Made by a program: the position numbers and the translations under genes. Below the pieces are notes generated by a model. The model made no database searches and was not told the DNA's origin. It saw nothing but the letters and a program-made list of their open reading frames with translations. From contig JAVSML010001163.1 of assembly GCA_038503035.1 (NCBI GenBank), forward strand, positions 625,166 through 689,165: a stretch of 64,000 bases of DNA. The letters run 5' to 3'. This stretch comes from Crocodylus rhombifer (taxonomy: Eukaryota > Chordata > Crocodylia > Crocodylidae). Position 1 is the stretch's first letter. Every line of letters begins with the position of its first letter. Below are positions 22,331-35,600 of this stretch, piece after piece.

Positions 22331-25091
22331 GAGTGCTCCATTCCCTGCAGATAACAACAACTCCATGCTGTTCGTGTGCATGCCATGGCGCCCATAAATT
22401 GAGAACTAAACCTATTTTGTTGCTGCTGCTGCTTGTGATTGTCTTTCTGTTTTACTAACTGGCAATATTTTTTTTCCCCAGAACCTTGATCAGATTCTTT
22501 GCCAGAAAAAAGTCTTTGTATGTGTTCACCTCATTAATCACAGGCTTGGAAGCCATCCCCTGATGCAGAAGCCCTGCAGTCAGACCAGCATCTTCTTCCT
22601 CCCACTAAGAAGTAACCATGGTAGGTGCTCAGCATTGTAGCATGTGCCTTACTCCTGTTACAAGCTGCTTCTATGTCCAGACATCTACTCTGTTACACTG
22701 ATATAAATCTGGTTGAATCCTCTGGTGTAGCACCGGTGTAACTGAGACCTAAATTTGGCCTTCAGTCTTATGTAACATCAGCATCATTTTGCAGAGCCTT
22801 ATTCAGTCTTGTTATACTTTTCTCTTTCTTTTAGCACTGCCATGGGCAAACCTCGTTTCTGCCTGGCAAGAGACTCCTGGCAGCAGAAGCAGTGCGGGGC
22901 AGGATTTGGGGTAAGTTCTGGAGAGGTACAGAAACAGCCCAAGTATTGCAGAGCATAGCTCCAGTGTGTATGGGCAAGGGACAGGTAGGATGTGAGACAG
23001 AGCACAGCCACAGGATCTTTTGCTGTAAAGAGCCTCCCTTCTTATGGTGGGGCCAAATTATATGCTGGGAAGTCTATGCCTCCTGCTTCATAGCATGGGT
23101 CACTGTTGCTATTGCTCCAGCCCAAGAGTGACAATTCTTTCATATGCCATGGGGTCTTCCCTGTTCCCTACCTGGCTTTTTGCAAGGAGGTTGAATGGAG
23201 TTTGAAATCTTTGTCAACATTGCACATACAGGACTCTCCCCATCCCTGGACATAAAACATCACCAAGGCAGATGTATGAATATGAATCAACTGTGGAAGT
23301 CCACTGCAGCTACCATATTCACACAAGCCACCACAAGTCAGGCTATGATAGAGCTTGGTCACAAATTTCTTGTCTTTAGCAGATCAGTCAAAGTGTGTTG
23401 AGTAACCACAAATCTTATATATTGATGAAGCCTTTGTATTTTAATGTCTCACTTCCTCTAAGGGAAGTCACCAAGCTTAAGCTCGGAGCAGGGGATCTGC
23501 ATGCATATGGGTAACTGGGAAATGGCATTGCAAAGCTGATCACATAATGGTGAAAAGCATTTTAACATGTGCACGCACATCTCTGGGCCAGGAACTCAGC
23601 TGGCGCTAGGAAGTCAATTCACCCCAGCTGGGAATCTGACCCTGAAGAGTAAACGTCACCCTGGCTGCACTGCATAATGGCAGCACTTTTGTGAGTGAGT
23701 TTTCCTATCTGCATTGGTGCTGTTTGCTGTTTGACCCTTGGGAACAGTCTTGAGAATAATTCAGTCCAATCCCTGAGAGCCAAAGCCAAAGGAGATGCTA
23801 GGTTATAATACCTGTGGGAGTGGGTTCGTTTATGTGATGTTCTATTCCAATGACTCCTACAGGGTGATTTCATTTACACCCTAGTTTTTACTTTTATTGT
23901 TGGTCCCTAATAATAATTATACTGATACCATGTAATTTGATAACTGATTGCCCTGTGTTCACCCAATCAAGTAGTGACAACCCCAGGGTAATACACAGGT
24001 CATGGTGCATCACTCCTCCCTCCCACTGCCTTGTGCCTGATGCATGGAAGATGCACCCTGTAGCATAGAGCCTGGCTCTTTCAGCTGGGGAGTCTCTTGG
24101 TTTGTCCCTGCCTAGCTCTTAACTAGGAACTGAACACAATCTTCTGATTCAAGTAGAGAGCTCATTTGCACTAACCTATTGGTCTTATGAAACAGTCTGA
24201 ATAACTTTAATAACTGATGTAGGCCCAGAGCTCAGAAGCATTTAAGCATGCGAGGAGCTCTGCTCACCTGATGTAACTTTACAGTACTGTGAACTTTTGA
24301 AAGACTCACATGTACGTGCCCAAGATTGTCTAGGACATGATACGATGTACTTCCCGGCTTTGAGAGGGACACATGGGGGATGTTATGTTGTAAAGGTAGA
24401 GAAGGAGATAGGCTCAGAGGAAACCTTGGTTCTAACCATTCTCAGACTTCAAAAAGTTTGAACCTGAACTCTGCGGCTAGACTCTATTTGACACTGGGCT
24501 GAGTAAAAGCCCCAGAGCGATGGTCTTGGCTAGGTCTTGCTCCTGCCTATACTTGGCTTGGAAATGAGTCAGCACTAGGGACAGACAAACCCTAAAAAAA
24601 ATTCATCTCAAAGTTCAGCAGTGCTTCCTTCCTTCCTACTTGTTTCCCCTTTTTGTTGCACATCTTCACCCACAGGACTGAAATGCCTCAGAAGTGACAG
24701 ATCCTTTGGCATTTTGTATCACAAATCAGAAAATTCTCAAAGTTCACTGTTCTCTACTCCTCTTTGTTGACTTCCCAAAGTCAATACTGATCCCTTGGGG
24801 CAACATGATTTTTATGCAAGTTCTTGGCTACATTTCCACCTGAACAATTCCATTCAGCTGACCCAAATTCCTCTTGTCTTTTATGTTCATTAAACAGAAC
24901 AGGTCATTGGTACTGGTGATTCAAAGCACTCAGTACTCCAGGAGCATCTAACCAGCACAGCATGTGCAAAAAACCAGACCTGCAGATTCTTCACAACTGG
25001 TTTCCATGCACACTGCCTTAAATTTTTGCTTTCACTACAGTCAGACCTCTTTTGTTGCCCTTGCACAAATACTCCAGAAATTCAACATAAT
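22331..25091. other. Non-coding stretch, nothing recognised
   Basis: Scattered short open frames on both strands without family resemblance. Phrases such as GTGTAGCACCGGTGTAACTG near 22725 look like decayed sauropsid repeats but were not placed. Confidence 0.45.
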
Positions 25092-25292
25092 CTAGTGGAA
25101 AAGGCACATAGCTAAGAGCCAGGAACACCTAAGTTCAAGTTACATACCTCTTCCACTGAGTCGTGGGCAAGTCATTTATGCTTGGGTTTGCTGAGGACGT
25201 TGGTGCTTCTGAAAATTCCAGCCTTCGTTTTCCTTTTTCTCTAGTTCCTCCATGTGCAAATTTGGGTGAATAATTTTGCTTGCCTATTACAG
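25092..25292 (+). repeat. MIR-like ancient SINE
   Basis: AGTGGAAAAGGCACATAGCT, AAGAGCCAGGAACACCTAAG, GTGGGCAAGTCATTTATGCT and a late CAAATTTGGGTGAATAATTT block follow the order of a MIR from its promoter half to its 3' part. Divergence is moderate. Confidence 0.7.
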
Positions 25293-28200
25293 GGTGTTCT
25301 GGCTCGGATTGGAGGCTGTGTGGAGGCACAGACAGTTTTTGCAGTATTTGGACATACAGCACCTGGCGTGGCAGGGCCTTGCTCCCTGAGTGGAGCCTCC
25401 AAACAGCATCACAGTTCAATCCTAACAACAGCAACAGCAGTAACACAGGTTGAACTCTCAAAGCTGGACCTACGTCCTGCATACTAGTATTCTGCTGTTT
25501 GTAGTGTAGAATGAACTGCTCAGGGTGATGCACGTGACTTCGCTCTTGGGGTGGGAGGATTTTTACTGCAGCACAAAATGACACATCTGGACTCTGTAGC
25601 CAAGTGAAAAAGTAACAGTAAGTAATTATGAGCTGCTACAATTCCTAGGCAGAAAACAGAAAAGGAGCCATTCAAACATTCCTTTCTATGGCATAACCAG
25701 TGGCACCAAGATAACCAGACAGACACCCACAAATAAGACCATATGCACAGGCATCTTGAATCCAAAATGGGAAAATGTGTAACCACACTCTTTAGGGTAT
25801 TTTTTTAAAAGGCAACTTTTTTACTTCAGTCGTCTGAACTCATCTTTTTAGGAAAAGGGGACACTTGAATTGGGGAAAAAATGCATCAGGCCAGAGTCAA
25901 ATATGCTTTCAGGGATGTGTGCAGAAACAGTGACATCTAGAGGCCAGCTCCCCGACTCACCGGCGTGACAGCCCCGCTCTCAAAACCTCCTTCCAGCTTC
26001 AAGTCAGAAAGGGATCAGGCACAGCTGGCTATGCAACAAGTGCCAGAGCCATAAAACCACATGATGAGCGAGTTTTTCACATAAATGAAAACTTTTCCCA
26101 ATAAAATCTTCTGCAGTTCAGCTGAGTTATCTGCAGTGCTGATAGAGCACTTTGTATTCCCTCTGGAGCACTTGTTTGCATTGTCTGGACATGAAATGGG
26201 TACATTCGGTACGGAAATTCAAAGCAGCTGGGATCCTATTCCAGGTATGAAGCACATGGCACACTTTTATTGGCCTCTTATAAGTGTAGCTTTTTGCCAC
26301 CTTCTGTGATGCTAGCAGCCAGCAGTCCACAGCTGTGCCTCACACCCAGCCCCTTCCTGGCCTGGCACTAGTGCTGACACTTCTGAAGGCTGCTGAGGTT
26401 TGGCTAAGCTCAGCTTCCTAGGCCTGAGCCTCAGCTGGTGTCAAGTCACCTGCTGGAGCTCTGTTGACTGCATGGGCATGCACTGAGGAACTGGCGCCTT
26501 GCCTCTGCAGAAGGAGGCTGGAGATCTTGAAAGGGTCAATTTAGAGTCCTTGCCTGAGTTCACTGAAAAAGTAGTTGCAACTTCAGAGCTTCAAGGACGC
26601 TCACGCTGGGATGAGTTTAAGCTCGGGTGTATGTCTCGGTTGGTTCTTTTCTTTCTGTTTCTCCCCCCACATGGACGGAAGGAACAAAAGCAGACACATC
26701 AGCCTATGTCACCTGTGTAAAGTAAAGGAAGCAAAGCAACCTCCATTCCAGGACTTTCCCACTTAGGAAAGGATGAAAGAAGGAAGCAGCATTGCCCAGT
26801 GCAAAGCGTGACCTAGAAGTGAAGTCGGTTTAACCCTGACAAGGGAGAGCTATCCATGCAAGGGGCCTGCATGGGAAGCTGTGCCCTTCTCCTGTGAGAC
26901 CCCTTGATGCTGCCAAAATGCCATAAATGAGCATAAATGATAAAGAATCAGGCCCTGAACGCTCAGGAACAGTCAAGAGAAGCTAATCATGCAGGTGTCT
27001 ATATCTTCTTGTAGGTCTCGTCTAGTCCATTACAGCAAAACCTTTGGCTATGTTCATTCCTATTTTTCTTTATATATCGGTAATCTTCGTTCCGAAGATT
27101 TATCCTTGCATCTTCATTGCAGCTCATACGCTTCCAGTGTACTGTACACCTGCGCCCTGCCTTTATGTCACGTGTCATAGGTTTTACTCTTCAAGTGTAA
27201 GTTTTCTGATGCCCAAGTGCACAAATGGGTGAGCTTCAGATACGCTTCCTGAAAGCATTTGTGCAAAAAGCCCAGACATCTGTATGTTCACAGAAAGTAT
27301 TTTGGAGCCAGCCATTGACTTAGAGCCCAGTTCCAGAAGCTGCCTCACTTCCCTGTGACTTCAGTGTAAGCTGCAGTACCAAGGAAGTGCTCAGTACCTC
27401 AGAGGGTCAGGTCCAAAGGCTGCTAAAAGTGTGTTGTTAGTTGCCTTGACCTGCAGTATATGTAAGGAAGTGCGACTCCATCAACTTCAAGGAAGTCACT
27501 CGGTCACATTTTCACACAACATGCAGGTTTGATGGGGATGAGTAGGACTTTTGCCCCTCGCTTTGACAGACCCAGGATTTCACCCAACAACTCGGGTAAC
27601 TTCAAGAAAGATGGACAAATCAACAATAATGAAGGATCTGATGTAATATCTGCATGACATTGCATACCATGAATGATTGCTGCTTCTCTTGTTCTTCAGG
27701 GGTTTCACCTCTGACTCCTGATATCACTGGAAAACAACCCCACAGTGTATTACGGTTTACATGCTTTTCTGAGTCACAAGTAGAACTGTCTTTGTGAGAA
27801 GAGATTAGACTAGAAGGCCAATTAGTTTATGCCATTGGTAAATGCTCTGTTCCATCTTAGTCTTAGTCACCTTGCGTATCTCAGTGGCATGGGTTTTATT
27901 TTGTCACCAGTCATCAAGGTTCTCATGTGAACGCAATGATGGGCTCAAGAGTTATCTTGGCGTGATATTTAAAGTATTTCCATGTATGTCACACTGCCTT
28001 AATCCACTGTTCACAGGTTTGGGTTTGATGAAGATTAATAATGTAAGTGCTGCTTCGATAAGCAGATCAGTGAAAACTGGGGAAATCTAAATTGGCTTCT
28101 AATTAAGCAGAAGTCTGTGTTAAGGTCCTGCTCAGCCCACAGTCCAGTGATACAATATACTAATCCTGATGTCACACTGACCTTTAATGATGACATTCTG

Positions 28201-30914
28201 TGCCTAACAGGTCTGTTAATTATTTTATCCTACAAGAGTAAAATGTTAACACATCGTAAGTTATTGCTTACACCATTCTGACTGGATTTATAAAATAATG
28301 AGCACTAATAATATAATCGTCCTCGTAATCTATGGTGGTATTTACACAAGGCTGACAGATCATATTGGCCACATGAGGTCAGTTTCTGCTCTCAGTTACA
28401 TCCTGAAAATCTAGAATAGTATTGTGGATTTCAGTGGTTTTACACAGGTGTTAAATGACAGCATAAATTGGCCTGTGTGACGCTATGTGGCTCATGATCG
28501 CTAGAGAGATTTATATTAGTTACCTTGTTTTAAGTACTTAAAGCATGCAGAAGGTGAAGCAGGGTGGCACCTTAAATGCTTACTGCCTCTCTCTATTCAA
28601 GTATGCAGTAAGGGACAAATGCTGCCCTTGCTGCCTTGGTTTTGGAAGTTTCCCTGCATTTGGATGTAATCAAGGCCTGGGGGCAACAAAAAGCCTTCCC
28701 AAACTGAGCGGAGCATGGTGCATCTCTGGAAGGGTTGTGAGGACAACTGCACAATTGAGTGCTAGGAATGTAGTTGTCGCGCTCCTCCAAGCAGCTGCAC
28801 AGAAAGCCCAGGCCAGTGACAAATCGGCTGGAACAACTGCTGTTCCACTGCTGTTCTGTGGCCATAGGCGAAAGGATACCTCCCTCCCAAGTCTCCCATG
28901 TACCCTGCTGAATTACTGAGGTTGACTGCAGGGGACTGGTGCTGCCCCTAATTACTTCTCTAATGATGTGGACCCTTCAAATTATAGCCTAGATATAAGA
29001 GACAGGTAAATCAGTAATATTCGCCTTCACTCCTGTAGGAGCTGGCTTATGTTTACCAGGTTATTTTTCATTAATGGCAAGAAATTCTGGGACAAGAAGG
29101 GGTTGCTGTGTTGACCTGGTTACCTGGGAAGGAGAGGTGGAACAAAGGAAAATGACACAGGATCAGGTTGCGTCTTCTCTTGTCCTGGCTGCTGGTGCTA
29201 GAAAGATCTTGAGTCCTTACTGCCGCAGTTTGTGTTAAGCCCTAACAAAAAGGATGTGAAGAGACCTGTAACTGGGACATTTTCTGAGCTGGTGAGTCTC
29301 CATACTGGCTTACAGATCCTTTTCTTAGTAACTTTAGAGACATTTCTGGAAATGAATGTAATGTTTCATAGAAGATTTGGAGCCTAGGACATCCCATTTG
29401 ATCACTAGGCATCTAGTGACAGTCCCTTGACTCTTTCCTATTTTAGTGAATTTAATAGCCATGATGAGCATTGAGGACCTGAGATTATGACCTAGGGCAG
29501 ACACCCAGCACCAGTACTTCATAATCAACTTCTCTCTGAAAGAGTAACACAAGTGCAAGGAGAGGAAGTAGTAGATCAATGCCAGTGACTTTGGGGAAGC
29601 ACTTCCAAGTGGAGACAACTCCTAACTGGTTCACATTATTGTGCCTGAAAGGTTAGTAGCAGGGGTTCCCGTGTTGATTACATATGATCCCCAGCTCAAC
29701 AGGCGGTAGTGCATTCTGTCCATTCAACACTAATGCTGCCTCATTTATTCCAACTGGTCTTACCCTTCCCATTCACACAAGAGACCTACCCTTTTATTCT
29801 CCCTTTGAATTGCCAAATCCTACCTTCAGATATGTTTGAGATGCCCTACTGAAATCAGTGTAGCTGTATTTATAGAACTGAGGCCCCAGATGAATTCTTG
29901 TGGAACAAAAGTCCCAGAAGATGACACTATACCTAGTCAACAACATCTACCTCTCTGCTCTTTTCTTCTACTGTGCTTTGCCTTCAGTGAATCATATGTA
30001 CATTTTACACTATCAAAATATTGAGCCACATTTGAGTGATTGTCATCAACACACATCCTCTGATTTCAGTGCAACAAAATCAGGTGTAAGTGGATTTGAT
30101 TCAAGCCTTTATTATGAAATGACAGGTGAAATAGCTCAGAAGGCAATTAACATAAAAGATTAATGCTGCATACATGTTGAGCTTAAGTATAGTATTATTA
30201 TTATTAAAACTGCAGAGATGCTATAATTATGGTTTCCTCCAAAGACCTAAAGAGTGGCAGCTTCGCCTTGCTTTCCCTTAAAGACTCTCTGTGCTTCAAT
30301 GTAATTTAAAACAGTACCCAAAATACGTATGTTCTAGGACTAGCTGGTGGTTTATTTCAGCCCATTCTTTAAATCTTTGGGGGGAACCGTAGTGTCTTTT
30401 ACTCATGCATTAGTTTTCCTATTGTTGAAGATTCATAGTGATTTAGTTAATATAATGAAACAAAGATATTTTTAAAATGTATCATTGAAAAGGAAAGCTT
30501 TGCTGCATCCCTAGGATTGTACAATATTCCAGAGATGCTCAGCTCTACAGTTAGTATTTAGCAGATATTGAATGAGGCACTTTCTGTTAGCAGAATCACG
30601 CATCTTTTCCTCTCAAATGCATGTGGCGATCTCTGGAAAAAGAGGGGAGAGAGATTGTTAAAACAGAAAGACAGGTCGATAATACTAAATGCTAACATTG
30701 TGCTTCACACATTAGCTTTCACAACACTCCAGCGAACAATTCTCAGCTGTGCGATGACTGGCATGTCTTTTACAAACTCCCAACTTCTGTCCCGGTATCT
30801 AAACTTCTGTTGGGGTTTTTTCCTCATTTTGCTTTGGGTTATTGGTGATTTTGGTGTTTGTTTTTAAGAGCTGAACATGAAGCTCCTTTAACTTGGTGTT
30901 GTTCTATCAAGTCT
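25293..30914. other. Non-coding stretch; possible conserved element
   Basis: No gene found. 28120-28345 is AT-rich, free of obvious repeats and rich in TAAT-type motifs, so it is a candidate conserved non-coding element, unproven. The remaining open frames (for example 25135-25584 and 28545-28919) have no family resemblance and are opposed by frames on the other strand. Confidence 0.4.
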
Positions 30915-31085
30915 GGCTTAAAAGGCCAGATTTTCAATGGTGTTAGGCATCTAATGCAGATAGACACCTGCTGGGATTTTCAAAAGCTAGTTAGGTGTCT
31001 CACTCCCACTGCCATCATTGAGAGGTGCCTACACTGCCTAGGCTTTTTTGAAAATCCCACTAAGTACTTAACTGTATCTTCAGGC
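30915..31085. repeat. Old sauropsid inverted-repeat element
   Basis: The segment starts with GCCAGATTTTCAATGGTGTT and contains GATTTTCAAAAG and, inverted, CTTTTTTGAAAATC, with GGCATCTAATGCAG and AGGTGTCT blocks between. It looks like a fold-back interspersed repeat with decayed arms. Limits are approximate and no target duplication was seen. Confidence 0.45.
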
Positions 31086-32480
31086 ATCCAGATACCTCTA
31101 TGGTCATGAAGTAAACCACAAGATTGGTTCCCACTTTGTTTACGACGTTATATCTTCCTGAGTCTGCTGACAGCCTGAATCAATAGCTCTGAAAGGCCTG
31201 AAGTGCTTCATTTAATCTCAATGGGGCATTCTATCAGGTGTCTAATGATGATGTTAAAAATGTCATTGCTGCTAATACTTCCATGTCTTTTTAAACTACA
31301 TAAGAAAAAAGAAGGATGTTCATATTATAACATTTTGCACACTGTGTGGGGAGTTGTTTCTCTCTTTGGTATCACAAGCAGGTGAGTTTCTGAAGCGTTT
31401 CAAAGACACTAGTGCTTATATTTTCCAAATTCTCCTCCTCCTGTCTGTAGGGACATAATGGTTTCAGTGTTCAACAATCAACAGATGTTGCTGCATGCAG
31501 GACACACCAAGAATCAGAAGGACAATATATAATAAGGAGTTGAACAACCTAATGTGACACATCGTTGTGGAGTTTCATGTTGGTAGAGAATGGTTTCTGG
31601 GGAGTGCCTGATTTCTGGGGCGACCTTTGGAGAGTCTCTCTAATGGTATTTTCCTGTTCAAGCCTTCTACATGCAGCAGACTGAGACAGTGGGCCAAATT
31701 AGTTTCACTGATCTGGGAAGTCATACACTGAACACATGACTTATGCAAACAGTATGGAGATGCCCATGGTTAACAGCTATTCAGTTTATCAGCTCTATCA
31801 TGATTACTTTAACAAAAATCAGCTGCTACCATCTGCTACCAAAATATGGTTGCTGAGATAATATAGAATGAGCCCAGCTTTTTTCAAGACCTTGATGAAG
31901 TATCTCTGAGCCCATTGTTTAATCATTGTGGTTACAGACAACTGTAAGTTCAATATTGCTGCCTTTTCACAGACAACTATAAGCCAAGGTGCAGTGCACT
32001 GTGCAAATAAAGGCCAGCTGTAAACAGAAGGGCAGGGCAACCAATCCAGGGGGAAGAGCTGAAGCAACAGCAGTCATTTTGCTCCTGTGTCACCAAGTAT
32101 TTTAATAGCCGAAGAGAATTGGGCAGGATCCCCACACTGTCTGCCTACCTTTGTTCCTTTTCTATTCTGTGTGCTTGCAAGTGGGGGAGCAGGTCCATGG
32201 TATGTGATGAGTGAGTAACCTCACGTAAACCCACATGCAGCCTTCACTGACATACCCCTGTCCAGCCCAGCACAGTCTGCTGCCCACCCCACTACACTAG
32301 TCTTGATATGATTAGGACCTGAGTGTGAACCAAAGCATGCCCAATTCTGGGGTGTAAATTAGTGAATGCTTGTGGTGGCCTGACTGTAGCTCACTGGTTT
32401 TCTTTTTAAATTGAACCCTGGATGCTATGTGAAATATTATCCACCAATGTGACATGGAACTGCCCCATGAACTTCAGTTA
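31086..32480. other. Downstream flank of C17orf67, nothing recognised
   Basis: No gene or named repeat. Part may belong to a longer C17orf67 3' UTR if the ATTAAA signal near 32484 is not used. Confidence 0.4.
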
Positions 32481-32483
32481 CAC

Positions 32484-32489
32484 TTTAAT
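32484..32489 (-). terminator. Possible poly(A) signal of C17orf67
   Basis: ATTAAA on the minus strand, about 70 bases past the C17orf67 stop codon. It is a common variant of AATAAA. Only the motif and its position support it. Confidence 0.35.
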
Positions 32490-32556
32490 TTGAAAAAAAA
32501 TAATGGTGCAGGTACAAAGTGCAACACGTACCATTGACAAGGAAAAATCAGAGCCT

Positions 32557-32673
32557 TTAGACTGGATAAACTAAGTCCCGGTTGCAATGTGGGAAGCAGT
32601 ATGGATTTAACCAGTGTTCAAGGAATTGTTCTTCTGATCTCTGCTCCAAGCGCTGCAGGTAAAGCATGTGCTC
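32557..32673 (-). CDS. C17orf67: C17orf67 coding exon 3 (C-terminal)
   Basis: The acceptor TTCAAACAG precedes GAG at 32673. It encodes residues 53-90, including EEQFLEHWLNPYCFPHC (the best-conserved part, with Cys 78 and 82), and ends in PV-TAA at 32559-32557. Phase 0 matches exon 2. Confidence 0.93.
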   Translation of the reverse strand, partial: EHMLYLQRLEQRSEEQFLEHWLNPYCFPHCNRDLVYPV

Positions 32674-35600
32674 CTGTTTGAAGAAAAGAGAACTGCATTT
32701 GAATAGCTGGTCACTGAATCCTGGCATCAGCCCTTTGAATGCAGGGACATTTCACTGCTTACAAAAAGGCTGAATTTAGCCCAGAGGGGGAAACGATGAC
32801 ACCTTGAAAGGGATCTGTAAATCTGCAAAAACCTCATCCCGTTAGCAGCCAGGCTGTTCATCGTGGGCCAGGTTTTTATAGGCAGATTAGCATTAATTTT
32901 CAGAATTAAAGACACCTGCATGAACATGAGTTGATTTGAATACACACACTCAAGTCTTTGCTGGCCCAATGGAGGGACCTGGGGTTTTGTAATTACATTT
33001 GTCTCAGTCTTCCTTGAACATTGAGCTCTACAGATTAAAAGCCATGGGACCTATAGCCGTGGACCACATGGCAGTGCTATGAGGAATGCCAGTAAGTATT
33101 ACTCATTTACAGATCTTTATAAGGGGATTATAAAATGATATGGCTTTCCCAGGGAAGCAGCTAAAACTTAGAATCCATACACGTGACCTCCTTAAAACAG
33201 CTTCTGCTTCAAAACTGTAACATCCCAGTCAGGGATGGTAAACCTTATGTTCAGTGTGAACAGTTCTCCCTCCCAGTTTTTAAAACATTTGTAAACATTA
33301 CCATCAGACCAACATATAATGTTGGGGGGCGAAGGGGGTTCTGATTGGACCTCTTTTACCAGATTCTATTAAAATCTCATCTAGTTGTGAGTCACTTGGC
33401 TAACAAGGCTTCTTTGGGTGGGTCCTTTTTGTGGTCTGATGTCTCAGAGCTCAAAAGAACTGCCATAATTCCCAGCTTTCCAGTGCTAACAACAGTAGTT
33501 ACTATTCCTAATAGTCTGTGAGAATATCTATGAGAATATCATGCTCTGAGGTGTCCCTGGGATGTTTTCATCATCAGTAACAGAGCAATCTATTGTGTGT
33601 TGTGTTTTCACAGAGTTATCTGATTCCTCTCCTCCTCCTCCAGTTTAATGCATATAAACTCTACTCACTCTGAGATCCCAGCTTGTTTTCTAAATTACTT
33701 TACAGCATAGGTAGATACCGGTGTACTGTAACAATGACATACTTATGTTGTTATTGGGGAAAAAAACACCACGTCACCAATAGGTTAGAGTGTCTCCCCT
33801 GTGCTGGTTGGCAAGACGCCTCTAGAGGCATATGCTCCAGATGTTTGACTCAGAATTTGATGTTCCCTTTAAATACATTCTGATATGAGTTTATTATTTC
33901 TTCTGATGGGATTAGTCCTCTGCTTGAACTGAACATATACCTTAGATTCAGGGCACTGGATACAGGATAAAGAATAGGCTGGAATTTTTAAAGCTATTTG
34001 CAGTGATGCCAAAGCACTTAAACAGCATGAAAAGCACAGCCATTCATGGTAGAAATGGAAAAGACAGGGTTGTGGATGTAAAAAATGAATGAGGTGTAAT
34101 ACAGGCTCTGAAGTCAATGGAAGTATTGTTACTTACTTCAGTGGGTGCATGCCTAAATAAGAAAAGGCTCAGGAGAAATGGCTTGCATTTCTTAGTTATT
34201 GATTACTATTTTTTTTTTGTCTGTTTGGGGAATTTTTTAAGAGAAATCTGTCAGATAAGTCGAATGTTAAGATGTCATTTAAATGGCACATTCAACGCCT
34301 GGCTGGAAGAAATGCAGTTTTACTAGAAAAGGCCAATGAGCCTTCCCTGTAGCATCCTAAGTAAAATGCAGTGCCAAAATCAACTCCCTCATAGAATGCA
34401 GCCTGCTTTGGGATGCAGAGAATAAGCAGCAGTTTATAAGGTACAAGGTCTTTATCGAAAAGTCTACCTTAAAAGGTAAAATATTTCCTATACAATTTGT
34501 ATCAGGTCTGATCATCCCTCAGCATTTAAAAGGCATGTTGTGATCATTAATACATACTCTCTGGAAAGGGGTAGGAGATTACATGCTCTTTAAAGTTTAG
34601 CATTAACTAAAATGACTATACACTGCTAAGTGAGGATACCCAGAGTCAAACAATCTTAACTCTAGCTTTAAAAATCACATAGTACAAGACAGTAATGCAT
34701 CGAGCCAGGTACATTTTATAGCCAGTGGAAAAAAACATATATTCTGCAAGGTTTCTTCTGATCGTACTAAGTGATTTATGTGACAGTTCCTTGACTGGCC
34801 CATACTTAGCTGCCTCGTTTTGAAAAGAGACATTCTCTGTGTGAATGGATGCTGTCAGTACCAGTGCAATTTTTCAAACAGTCCCCGCCGCTGCTTCCAG
34901 CCAGGAGTCCTGACAACAGTCAGAGCTCTAGCATGAGCCCTTGACATCACCAGCATGCTCCAGGCCACGTCCTGTACTTAGTCAGGCCCCTGGAGGAGCA
35001 TTACTGATTTGGGCTGACATTGCACACTTGGAGCCGCATCCTCAGTTGCTGTTCTTGCTTTTCAGCACTGCTCCCACTGCAAGACTACCCTGAAAAGGTG
35101 CTGGGCATTACCCTGGAGTAAAGAAATTTCCACCGATTGTGTAGTGCTGGAGGTCTTTTTAGGTCTCTGTTTTACTCCTCTCCTTTTACTTCTCTCACTC
35201 CCTTAGGGACCCCATAAAGAGGACTTAATGTCCATCCCTGCAAACTTTCCAGTGCTGTGCTTTCCTTGACCGGGAAGGGCCACAGGACAAGAATAGGAAA
35301 CACAAAGCATTCAGACTCTTGCTTCTTAAGGCTTCCCTTGAACATTGGCAGCTCCTCAAGCTCAGATGCCTGAGTGACACTATATGACAAGCACTTAAAG
35401 AAGAGCATGTGGTTGCAATGAAACTGTGCAACTGGCAAGCCAGATTCGTGTCACAATAAGATTAGAATATGTCAAGAGTGTAGCTGACATTTTTATAAGA
35501 TTGACTCACTTGCTGCCTTTAAATTAATAAGCTTTTAGATATAATCATAATTTTGTGGAGCAGTGCTATGAAGAACTGTAATTTAAAATAATTCCCTGGT

